A DNA stretch of 64,000 nt from Hyaloscypha bicolor E (Eukaryota > Ascomycota > Leotiomycetes > Helotiales > Hyaloscyphaceae). Position numbers and translations under genes: made by a program. Shown piece by piece: positions 52,661 through 60,900 of the stretch (the first letter of the stretch is position 1; each line of letters begins with the position of its first letter). The notes beneath the pieces were generated by a model, which was not told the origin of the DNA, searched no databases, and saw only the letters and a list, made by a program, of their open reading frames with translations. The DNA is taken from positions 310,001-374,000 of the forward strand of contig NW_020194626.1 in NCBI RefSeq assembly GCF_002865645.1. The letters run 5' to 3'.

Positions 52661-52996
52661 GTTAGCATATGCTAAGTATATGGATCCCATATACCGAGCA
52701 TATGCTAAAGCAATAGCAATAGTAAAACAAGATATATTCTAACTTACTTATATACTTCTTAGTAATAAGGGTAAAGCATATGCTCGGTATATGAGTTCCA
52801 GATACCGAGTATATATTACAGGTAGTAATAGAGCAGGATATATTCTAGTTTGCTTGTGTGCTTCTTACTAACAAAGGTTAAGCATATGCTAAGTATATGG
52901 GTTCTATATGCCGAGCATATGCTTGAGCAATAGTAAAGGAAGATATATTCTAACTTACTTAGGTGTTTCTTAGTAGTAAAGGTTAAGCATATGCTA
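52661..52996. repeat. palindromic tandem array, ~105-111 bp units
   Basis: AGCATATGCT (itself a perfect palindrome) occurs at 52664, 52775, 52881 and 52986, giving periods of 111, 106 and 105 bp. Inside units a second 'gagcatatgct' lies in opposition, making near-perfect palindromes of about 43 bp such as the one centred near 52,685. The rest of each unit carries 'gatatattcta' and 'cttactta' blocks. No coding potential is seen. Confidence 0.8.
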
Positions 52997-53257
52997 GGAG
53001 TATGCCTGGCGGGCCGTTGGGAGGAGGTCCGGTTTGGAAGGATACTGTAAACGAGGACAGGTGTCTATGTATCGTTAAAGATAGTGGGCACAGTGTGGTT
53101 TTTGGTGAGGAAAGTTGATCCATATTATGGAAAATACAAGGGTATTCTCGCTAATTGATAATATGGTTCAACTTAAGCGATACTATGGTTCATGCTACTG
53201 GCTCCTACATCAGCTACAATGTCTGTATGCAAATGCATTCGGATTTTCAGTTGATGA

Positions 53258-53707
53258 AAGATCGCCCAGATCAAATGCAAGACACAAAGCCTTCCTAGAT
53301 AACTGCTCAACTATTTCGAATAAGATGTCGACTGCACCGATGATGCAAGCATCTGGACTGATGAAGCTTTTGCCAAAGGGAAATTTGGCTCCATCTGCTC
53401 CACTGCCCAGTGTGACGGCTGGCGTAAGGGCATGATCTGCCAAGGACAGGATATCGGAAACAGGCACAAAACGAAGCTAAGCCGGAATTGCTTGGACGGA
53501 ACAATACTAAAGGTCGAGGCATCCTCCCTACTTTGTTCCATAGCTTAGTATTTTCCAATACATGAGATTCTTTGAACTTTGAGCCTTCGACCATTGCATT
53601 GATCCCGCCGTCACACCCAGCTCTCCTCTGTAAGCGACGAACAACTTATCAGCATCGAACAAGAACTCGGCCCAAGAGCAGGAGCAACCGATGTGAAATT
53701 AGGTTGA
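53258..53707 (+). pseudogene. CFEM-like secreted protein relic, split by a solo LTR
   Basis: Removing the LTR at 53411-53615 and one copy of its CCCAG duplication leaves a frame reading AQIKCKTQSLP, two in-frame TAA, then DVDCTDDASIWTDEAFAKG, GSICSTAQLSSVSDEQ, and a TGA at 53705-53707. Cys spacing and the D-x-x-C / C-T-D-D-A pattern resemble CFEM domains of fungal extracellular membrane proteins, with some Cys replaced (Trp at the ICTD-like position). No start codon or signal peptide is seen; the 5' exon is missing or unrecognised. A TGA lies just upstream at 53255. It is a dead gene. CFEM assignment is by motif only. Confidence 0.45.
53411..53615 (+). mobile_element. solo LTR, 205-bp family, copy 1
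   Basis: The sequence starts TGTGACGGCTGGC and ends CCCGCCGTCACA, with complementary termini, and is flanked by a perfect CCCAG duplication (53406-53410 and 53616-53620). A second 205-bp copy is at 59190-59394. LTR-only insertions arise by recombination between the two LTRs of a retrotransposon. Strand is arbitrary. Confidence 0.88.
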
Positions 53708-54519
53708 GCAAAGGAATTCTTCCAGTAGTGAGTTTTCAGATGTTGCCTTTCCAAGAGACTTACCAAGCAGGTGGCTAGATTGGACTTTCTGCCAGACGTC
53801 GAACCGAAGAGTCGAAGTAAGTACATCTATCTATCTGCCAGCGCGGTTTTGCTTAGCAGAAGAAGTCTCTGCTTTCTTCCAGTTTTCTGTATAGTCGATC
53901 TTCCTTTATACTACTGCAGGTCGGTGGTAATTTAGTAAATTTTACGGCCTTCTGAAATGGATCTCTTTTTTTCTCTCAATCTCCGTTGCCTTCCCCTATT
54001 CATTTTCATTGCGTGACTGGTGATGGGGGTGGGCGATTTTAAGGTAGTTGAGCCCTTAAAAAAATGGCCTGAGTCTGGATAATGCTGGATGAGGTTGAAG
54101 TTTGAGAAGTCAACAAACCCCTGATTACGGCGGCCCATAACGTTGGAAGCCGCAACCCCTTTCCAGAGACGAGTGTCACGTGAGCGAGGATAAACAATTT
54201 GATTTCCTTGTCAATTTTCTCAACCTGTGTGATGAATCTTGACGCATAATTTCGTTTGAGATTTCTTGTATTGTTAGAGTTCAGTGGGTGGCATCAAGAG
54301 AGGCGAAATTTGAGAGTACTCTTCCAGACATTCAAAATTGAAACTGGCTTTGCTTGAGTTGGAATAAGTTCTCACAGAAGTGAATTCAAGCATGAACACT
54401 TTTGATTTACAATGTGGCCTTTCAATTCTTAGTTTAACATGCTGGAAATGTCGCAGGATTCATCCCAACGTCCATGGTCTCTCACATTTGACCCATTTAC
54501 TTCGGAAATTAGGGAGCCC
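53708..54519. other. intergenic, no gene recognised
   Basis: Open frames here are short on both strands and overlap each other without codon or motif support. Confidence 0.5.
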
Positions 54520-54640
54520 TGTCACGTGCTGCGCATAGGCGTATATATAGCTTCTTCACCGCCCTTAGGGCACGATCATTCATTACAATATACACAAACA
54601 CACCCACATTCCACTTCCACAGCTTGTCCAGGCCGTGACA
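54520..54640 (+). mobile_element. solo LTR, 121-bp family, copy 1
   Basis: It starts TGTCACGTGCTGCG and ends CAGGCCGTGACA (complementary termini), with a perfect AGCCC duplication (54515-54519 and 54641-54645). It contains CACGTG and TATATATAGC, which look like promoter elements. The second copy is at 58339-58460. Confidence 0.87.
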
Positions 54641-54747
54641 AGCCCCCTTCTAACACGGCCAAGAGATATTGTGCGACTTATGTTCAATTGATTTTGTAGA
54701 TTGGATTTTCTATCAATTAATATAGATTCCAACCCGCCGTTCATAAT

Positions 54748-56319
54748 TTATGTATCTTTCTCGAGACTCGATTGAAGGCTCTCGCAAATTGACCGCCAGC
54801 GATCTATTCGGCTCCTCTCCTTTCCATTGGCGATCACGCTGACACTATCGCTGATATCAACTGTCCTCGCATCCCAGTCATCACACTTGTTAAAGCCTCC
54901 AGACTCGCCCTCGTTATCGCTCATCCAATTTTGAATCCATCCTTTATCCACATGGCTTATCCACGCTGCCTCCAGTGATTCTGCATAACCATCATCTGCA
55001 TAGTCTGCAAAGCGTGAATCCTGATCTGGAGTCTCGAGGAAGATTCCGAAGGTTTTTGCATGGTGCTTCGCTTCGGACAAATCGTTCTCGGCTCGAATGA
55101 GATCTCCGGCAGCTTCCTGAGCTTCTCGTAACAGATCTACATCGAACTCGCTCTTCGAGCTGGAGATCTGTCCACTCGCGACCATCTCTTGCCATCCCTG
55201 ATGCATGTCGTCATAATAGGCATCCCAATCATCGAGTTTTCTCTGGGCTTCCTGAAGAGCCATCTCCTTCTCAACCAAGAAGTTGTGGAGCACTTCGTGA
55301 GATCTCTCTTCGATTATCGCTGCGACTTTGCTCAATGCAACGCTACCAGTTGGAGATGGTGTTCGGCCTCGAGGGATGCGTCTCTTTAATTCACTGATTG
55401 TTGCTTGTGCCACAGAGACCACTGAGGGAGCTTGGCTACCTGAAGTCATGCCAGTGCTGTCAGATTCGAAGGGTTCGAGAAGGTTTGCTTGTGTCAAAAT
55501 ATTGGTCCAGTCTTGATACAATAGAGTTTTGGGCTCTCGAAGAGCAATCTCCTCCAGTTGGATTTTGCTGATCAAAGTTTCGCTTTCAGCTTCGATGTCC
55601 TCGCGGTATTGAATTAACTCCTGGATTCGATTCGCATTTGCGGCCACTTGATCTTCTCCACGATTGTCATCTCCGTGCATTGCTCTCTCAATTCGTAAAG
55701 CGATATCCACGTCCGCTGTGTCAAGTTGCTCCAGCTCTACGAGATGTCCGTTTATGATGTGTTCACAGCGAAGTATAGCATTCCACTGCTTCACCATCTG
55801 TGCGGACAACATGAGAGCAGATGATATTTGACCATCACTCTCCCGGAAGGTCACTAATTCCAGTGACGAGACAGTGAGTACTGGATCCTTGCTTGGTGTG
55901 GCGTCTGCGCTGCAGACGCTCTGTGGTCTTCCAGAGACGTCAGTCTCAGCCTGATCATCATTGTATTGACAGGATTGCATCGATCTCCAATCCGCCTCTG
56001 ATCCCGATAGCTCTTCTGCTGTATCTTCCGAAATATGTCCAAGATCATACGTCACAGCATTTTCCCGATCTTGAGGGTCGTTCTCAATGCTTTCGGATCG
56101 TCCCTCATCCAGAGGCTCCAACTCCCATCGCAGCCTTCTTCTACCACGAGCAATATCACTGATATCTTTGAAGACCCTGCCCGTGATAACTCGATCGATG
56201 AAGCTTTCCATTTTCGCGGCTTTGTTTTCGGTCTGGTTCGGCGGTGATTGTCCTCTTCTCCGGTTTCGACTCGAGAAATGCCGTGATATGGCCAGTTCGA
56301 ACGACTTAGTTGAATACAA
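54748..56319 (-). CDS. hypothetical protein, 523 aa, coiled-coil
   Basis: This single uninterrupted minus-strand frame has no RIP-type stops, so it is probably a live or recently live host gene. The protein is acidic and rich in Glu, Asp and Ser. A basic N-terminus (SRNRRRG at residues 17-23, ARGRRRLRWE near 58-66) is followed by a Ser/Glu-rich stretch, then helical regions with heptad-like spacing (about 235-265 and 350-375: VEKEMALQEAQRKLDDWDAYY). Low-complexity proline/serine near 320-330 breaks them. No enzyme motif, signal peptide or membrane segment is seen. The first Met (56319) is used here; Met37 (MESFIDRVITGR) is an equally good start because the first 36 residues could be leader. 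I do not recognise the family; a structural or scaffold role is possible but unsupported. Confidence 0.7.
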   Translation of the reverse strand: MYSTKSFELAISRHFSSRNRRRGQSPPNQTENKAAKMESFIDRVITGRVFKDISDIARGRRRLRWELEPLDEGRSESIENDPQDRENAVTYDLGHISEDTAEELSGSEADWRSMQSCQYNDDQAETDVSGRPQSVCSADATPSKDPVLTVSSLELVTFRESDGQISSALMLSAQMVKQWNAILRCEHIINGHLVELEQLDTADVDIALRIERAMHGDDNRGEDQVAANANRIQELIQYREDIEAESETLISKIQLEEIALREPKTLLYQDWTNILTQANLLEPFESDSTGMTSGSQAPSVVSVAQATISELKRRIPRGRTPSPTGSVALSKVAAIIEERSHEVLHNFLVEKEMALQEAQRKLDDWDAYYDDMHQGWQEMVASGQISSSKSEFDVDLLREAQEAAGDLIRAENDLSEAKHHAKTFGIFLETPDQDSRFADYADDGYAESLEAAWISHVDKGWIQNWMSDNEGESGGFNKCDDWDARTVDISDSVSVIANGKERSRIDRWRSICESLQSSLEKDT

Positions 56320-56772
56320 CTAGTATTTAAAGAAGTCTTGGATCATTGAAGGACTCACCGAAGTCTTTTTGTATTGAGAGTTGATAGAGAACAGACATTT
56401 CTTGGTAAGAATGATTTTCAAGCAGACAAAGAATTCAGTTCGAATGTTGCCCCCTCCCCCAAAAACAAAGCTTCTGCTCATTCTTTGTTGCTGATCAAGT
56501 TGCCCCCCTTTCAACTCATCAAGGGAAGGCCGTTCAAGTATAGGCGTTATCGCCACTTTTTTCTTTTTTGAAACTCCTTCCCTGGACTTTGTCTGATCAT
56601 AACAAGCACAATGATCGATAGCCGTGAATATGACTATACGAGAATCCGAACATTCTCCCTATCACCTTTTTCAAATATCCCAAATTCTTGCTTAAGCAGT
56701 CTATTTTCACCCACATTTATTTCATTTAAGTTTACCAAATCGTTGTGTCTCGCTCGGCTCGCAGAAAGCCTA
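56320..56772. other. intergenic upstream of the 523-aa gene
   Basis: It contains the 5' flank of the minus-strand gene and pyrimidine-rich patches. No gene is recognised. Confidence 0.5.
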
Positions 56773-57279
56773 TCAGTCTTCCGCAATGATACCTTCAGTA
56801 GCGGTCACGAAAGCCTCAACAACGATGAGCCGAAGGAGCAACGGCGCACCAAGAGGAGTAATAGAGGCCATATCTAGCAATGCACAGGTCAGAATCCCGG
56901 ATCGTAATGAGAAGCTGCTGAAGCTGTTCGCAATGGCCTGACCAATCCCAGTTTCCAGCACCCAGTCAAAAAGGCCACCTCCTATGAAGTCCTATGCGAG
57001 AGCTGTAAATATCACAGACAGTCAAACCCCTGCCTGCTCTAATTGCAACGGAGGCGACAAAACAGCAGGAAGAGAAACTAGAAGACCAAGATCAACACAC
57101 GTCTTTGTCGCGACAATACTCGCAGTCAGTGTTCCTAGGACGATTCCCAAACTTGGCAATCCGGAGCCAATACTCACAGGTTGGTGATGGAGAAAGATTA
57201 TGCGATGGTAAAAGATGTGTAACTCTGAGCCACAAGAACAGCACGCTGATTTTTGATAGAGTGTCATCTTATTTCGCAT
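56773..57279 (-). pseudogene. possible relic of a membrane protein
   Basis: Minus-strand frames carry a hydrophobic stretch (SLGIVLGTLTASIVATKTC within 57022-57279) and, further on, GQAIANSFSSFSLRSGILTC and ITPLGAPLLLRLIVVE (56773-56961). Together they read like exons of one fungal membrane-associated protein, separated by stops. No start, splice pair or family can be fixed. Overlapping plus-strand frames are equally long, so even strand is uncertain. Confidence 0.25.
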
Positions 57280-57297
57280 TTCTCTGACGGAACGGTA

Positions 57298-57444
57298 TTA
57301 TCACGACCCGTGGCTGGTGTTCTGGAAGCAGAATCAGCTGTATTGGGTGTGTATGTATGTCTAAAGAGAGAAGAGAGCAGGGAGCTCGAGCCAAGTACAG
57401 GGTGCCACGCTAGGGCCAGGTCATGTGACGCTGACGTCACAACA
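57298..57444 (+). repeat. dispersed repeat, copy 2
   Basis: Same family as 52406-52566, about 15 bp shorter, with matching order of conserved blocks and the same GACGTCAC end. Confidence 0.7.
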
Positions 57445-58022
57445 CCTCCATTGAACCACGACAGTGTTGTACGATAGACAGCAATGGCTCAGAATGTGGC
57501 GAACTCAGTTTCAAGTTCTATTCTGACTATGGCATTGGTTTCAAGCGCGGTCAGAGACTGAGCTAGCGCTTCCCACCTTTTGCCGCATTGGCGAATTTGG
57601 CCGCGATCCCCAGCCGCAAAGCGGTTGCAAAGGGTCGGCCCGTCCCCCTTCGTGTGAAGCCATCACTATTGATTGGATAGCTGAATCTTCTTTTTCATTC
57701 TCGAAATCCTTGAGGCGATACGCTGTGTCATTTTCATTTAATGCCGAAGCATCGAAGCAGCATAATCCTCCTGACTTCTGACCTGATGTTGCCGGCCTCT
57801 ATTAGCCTTGTGGATGAGACGCATATGAGCCAATCTGGGAGAAGGCTACAGATGGTCGACGCGTTAGAGCTTCCACTCATATTTATTGCCACCTTGAGGA
57901 CGCGGGTGAAAAAAAAAAGATTTCTTTCATATATATTTGTGACACGGTAGGTGTTGATCATGTCACTGCATTACGACATAGAGCCACCGCCTACCCCCCG
58001 TCAGATTGGATCACATTGCGCC
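57445..58022. other. intergenic, no gene recognised
   Basis: A short plus-strand frame near 57,480-57,563 (GSECGELSFKFYSDYG) looks protein-like but is isolated and too short to call. The rest shows nothing. Confidence 0.4.
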
Positions 58023-58875
58023 ATGTTCTTCCCCGCAATGCGGCTTCTTGTCCTCTGTGCCGTCATCGGCATAACCGAATCGTGCTCAACCACAAGCTTT
58101 AATCCTATTTAGGATACATATCCCGAATGCGCAAGATCTTGTCTTGCGTGCCCACACTCGAGCTAGTTGTCTAATTTCTACCACCAGTGCGACTACCCAG
58201 GTGGAGATTGCTGCACGAGCCAGAACAACGAGACCGTTTTTGAAGTTTTGCCTGCGTTAAAAAAGACTGCGTTCAGAACAATGCGACTACAGCATACGAC
58301 ACCTTCGCACAGTTCTGTCAGGCACACCGGGCAGGTGGTGTCACGTGCTGCGTACAGGCATATATATAGCTTCTTCACCGCCATTAGAGCTGGATCATTC
58401 TTACATTATTTATACAATACACACTACATTCCACTTCCACAGCTTGTCCAGGCCGTGACAGGTGGTATCACTCGCAATGGGACTGGTAAGGGCACCATCC
58501 CTCACATTTTACATCCTTTTGATTCCTGGGGCTAATAAGTCTCTCCAACTCTTAGGTATTGCAGCTGATAACGACTCCGGTGCTGGGGGCAAAACTATGA
58601 CTATCGGCGATTGGTTTGGAGTAGGATTCGGTATATTGAGTGTTGCAGCGGCCGTCTACCAGGCATATGCTGTCTGTTCACGTCGTCGAGAAAGAAGACG
58701 GAATAGACGCAGGAATATATATTCAGATTTTGCCTCTGAAAGCAGTACCACCGCACTGGTTCCGCGCAGGGCTGATGGGCGGGTTATTTTAGATTTGCCA
58801 AGACCAGTTATGGATATCACCCGAAACCCGGTTCGATATATCTCGTCCAAGGGCTCAGTGTGGTTCTGGCAGTAG
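58023..58875 (+). pseudogene. Cys-rich CFEM-like membrane protein, split by solo LTR
   Basis: ATG 58023 (or in-frame 58038) opens a signal peptide (MRLLVLCAVIGITES), then a Cys-rich ectodomain: YPECARSCLAC, CDYPGGDCCTS, ACVKKDC, AYDTFAQFCQAH. Defects are TAG at 58110 and 58164 (each one change from Gln), a 1-base frameshift near 58245-58250, and a 122-bp solo LTR (58339-58460, GGTGG duplication) inserted in codon-contiguous sequence. Beyond the LTR the frame resumes (GITRNGTG), then an intron at 58486-58555 (GTAAGG...CTAAT...TTAG). A last exon follows with a transmembrane helix (FGVGFGILSVAAAVYQAYAV), a basic stop-transfer (SRRRERRRNRRR), a ~65-residue cytosolic tail, and TAG 58873-58875. It was a secreted, single-pass plasma-membrane protein; CFEM-like by Cys pattern. 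Confidence 0.72.
58339..58460 (+). mobile_element. solo LTR, 121/122-bp family, copy 2
   Basis: It starts TGTCACGTGCTGCG and ends CAGGCCGTGACA, with perfect GGTGG duplication (58334-58338 and 58461-58465). Same family as 54520-54640. It interrupts the Cys-rich membrane protein gene. Confidence 0.88.
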
Positions 58876-59059
58876 TCAAAGAACCGCAATTGCATAAATG
58901 CTGGATCATTTATGTATGTATACAGATACCGCGGCATTAAGTCATGCGACTTCAGGGCATGCCTGGTCGAGATACTTGGTGTTCATGGTAAATAAACCCC
59001 TACCCTGCCAGTGCTCCACACACCTCACTGCCACTCACGTGCTCATGCTACTTTTATTC

Positions 59060-60302
59060 TCTAGTATTTTATATAGATCCTCCTCATACGTTTATAACGG
59101 CCTGATACCTGTTATATATCGTCCCTATTAACTCCCTTATTTGCTTATTTATAATTGAGTTCTAAGCTTTATTTATAGCTTCTTTTAAGTGTGACGGCTG
59201 GCATAACTGCATGATCTGCCGGGAATAGGAATCAGGAAACAGGTCTGAAACAGGGAACTAAGCCAGAGGAATGGGCAAAGCACTACTAAAGGTCGAGGCA
59301 TTCCTCCCTTCTTTGCTCTCCAGCTTAGTATTTTCAATACATGAGATTCTTTGAACTTTGAGCCTTCGACCATTGCATTGATCCCGCCGTCACATTAAGC
59401 AGGGTAAGACCGGTAAATCTTAGAATACTTCTCTTATATATAGTCCTTAATTCAATTCCAAGGGTTCTTAATTAGGTTTAAATTAGGGGAATTTATAGAG
59501 CAAAAGATAAGCCTTAGACCTTATCTCTCTATCTTTACTAATATAGCCTTTACTATATGCCTAGAGGCATTATCTTATATAAAAATCAATTACTAATAAG
59601 AGGTATACCAGGCAATAATTAGGATAATATAATGAGAGTAAGACTTAGTTCTTTTCTCTAAGCACCTAAGATCTCTTCCTAAAATATCCACCCGATCTTT
59701 CTCTTTATTTTAGGTGTAAGGTAATTAGGATATAGGACTTTACTTACCCCCCGAATTACCTTAACTTTCTTGTGCTTCCCAAGATTTACCCACGTCTCGT
59801 CCATTCAAAATACCCATTTCAAGTCCTCCCAAGTCTAGTTTTTATACTCCTCTATCCAGGCTAACCATTCTCGCATGTGTGCTTCTAATAAGAGGGGCTT
59901 CTTTAAAGTAGTCCGGCGAGTAAACCCTCGTATTTAAAGGCCGCCTCAATTGCGTAAACCGAGTAGTTCCACCCCAAGATCCCAGGTATATCCTTCCACG
60001 GCATATAACGATTCTTAGCTAACGCGCATACCCATTTAACTAGCTATTTGCGTTTTACCGGACCGAGTAAAGGTCTTTTTCCAGACCTCTTCTTTTGAGG
60101 AGTAATACGGTAAGTAATAGCGTATTAGACTTGCCCAGGCGTAGTGTTAGGTTAACGAGCAATATCGTACTTTTGATTGGCCGGCGTAAAAGTAAAGAGT
60201 TTGGGCCCGGAGACGCTCGTCGCGCATGCAATTGTGCCGTGATATTTTAAGGGCAGAAATCTCATATTTAATGGTAGAGAAGTCGAGAGAGGATGGCGAC
60301 AT
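59060..60302 (-). pseudogene. Tc1/mariner transposase relic
   Basis: Minus-strand translation from ATG 60302 reads through broken frames into motifs of the Tc1/mariner DDE family: WVFWMDETWVN near 59,800 (first catalytic Asp region), a PNYLTPKIK-type segment, then a DNAPGH-like remnant (RHIVKA) near 59,565. Next come NSPNLNLIKNPWNW near 59,460 (the NSPDLNPIEN-type box, with Asp and Glu altered) and KDYI. The 3' part is interrupted by the solo LTR at 59190-59394 and seems to resume to about 59,060. Several stops and frameshifts make it dead. Terminal inverted repeats were not found, so the element's ends are unknown. Confidence 0.7.
59190..59394 (+). mobile_element. solo LTR, 205-bp family, copy 2
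   Basis: It starts TGTGACGGCTGGC and ends CCCGCCGTCACA, with perfect TTAAG duplication (59185-59189 and 59395-59399). It appears to sit inside the 3' part of the Tc1/mariner relic, so it is younger than it. Confidence 0.88.
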
Positions 60303-60900
60303 CTTAGATACTAAAGACTATAAAATAGTGAGTTATAAAGCGGCATGAGTAAAAGAAGTAGAGAGGATTAAATAATTGGTGGGTTGACCCCCTGCTTCTG
60401 GAACCTGCTAAAAACACCCGGTGACAGGGTAAGGGTTTCTTTATCCCAAATACCAAGTACATTACAGGCTTTTCATGCTAACCAGCTAGCATCTGTGCGC
60501 TACAATAGTTGCCCTGCCACGGTACCCTATATTCTTTTCAGCAGTGAGTAAAAGCCTGTATTTACAGGGCATCCTTGGACGCCCTCCAAAAACCCGGCTA
60601 TTTTGATCATGACCTGCATACTCTTCGAGTAGCGATTAAAGAGATGCCCCAGAAAGAGGAATTTCTCTGTGCAGTTTCTTTTCTCTACCACCTTTGATCT
60701 GAAGTTCAGTCTTTCATACCTTACCTTCGATTTGAAAAGCCTGGTCAAATTACTGGATAAAGAGACAAGTCGCAAAGGAGGGAGAACAGGCTTCTGGCTG
60801 ACATTGCTAATACTGTACTACCGGGTGCCCACTCTAGTGCACCGGAGGGGTGTCCAGATCTTGTGGTCTCTCCTCATATCTTATTCGAGTTCTTTTGTAA
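60303..60900. other. intergenic between transposase relic and ligase gene
   Basis: No gene is recognised. It contains the 3' flank of the acyl-CoA ligase gene and possibly an end of the Tc1/mariner element. Confidence 0.5.

Larger units (their letters stand above)
52150..53192. mobile_element. segment bounded by 38-bp inverted repeats
   Basis: The 38 bases at 52150-52187 and the reverse complement of 53155-53192 match at 36 positions (shared core 'agtatcgcttaagttgaacc'). The 1043-bp interior has no transposase; it contains a dispersed repeat (52406-52566) and the palindromic array (52661-52996). This could be a non-autonomous foldback or MITE-like element, or two inverted copies of a smaller repeat. 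No clear target duplication was found. Confidence 0.5.

Noticed and set aside
53115..53594. Frames at 53115-53435 (plus) and 53307-53594 (minus) as genes
   Set aside because: They run through the solo LTR and the inverted repeat; the CFEM-like frame is a different one and continues across the excised LTR.
55189..56323. Plus-strand frames opposite the 523-aa gene
   Set aside because: Much shorter, overlapping, and lacking any domain; they mirror the real minus-strand coding sequence.
57741..57961. Small genes on either strand at 57.7-57.96 kb
   Set aside because: Both strands give similar-length frames with no motif; most likely chance.
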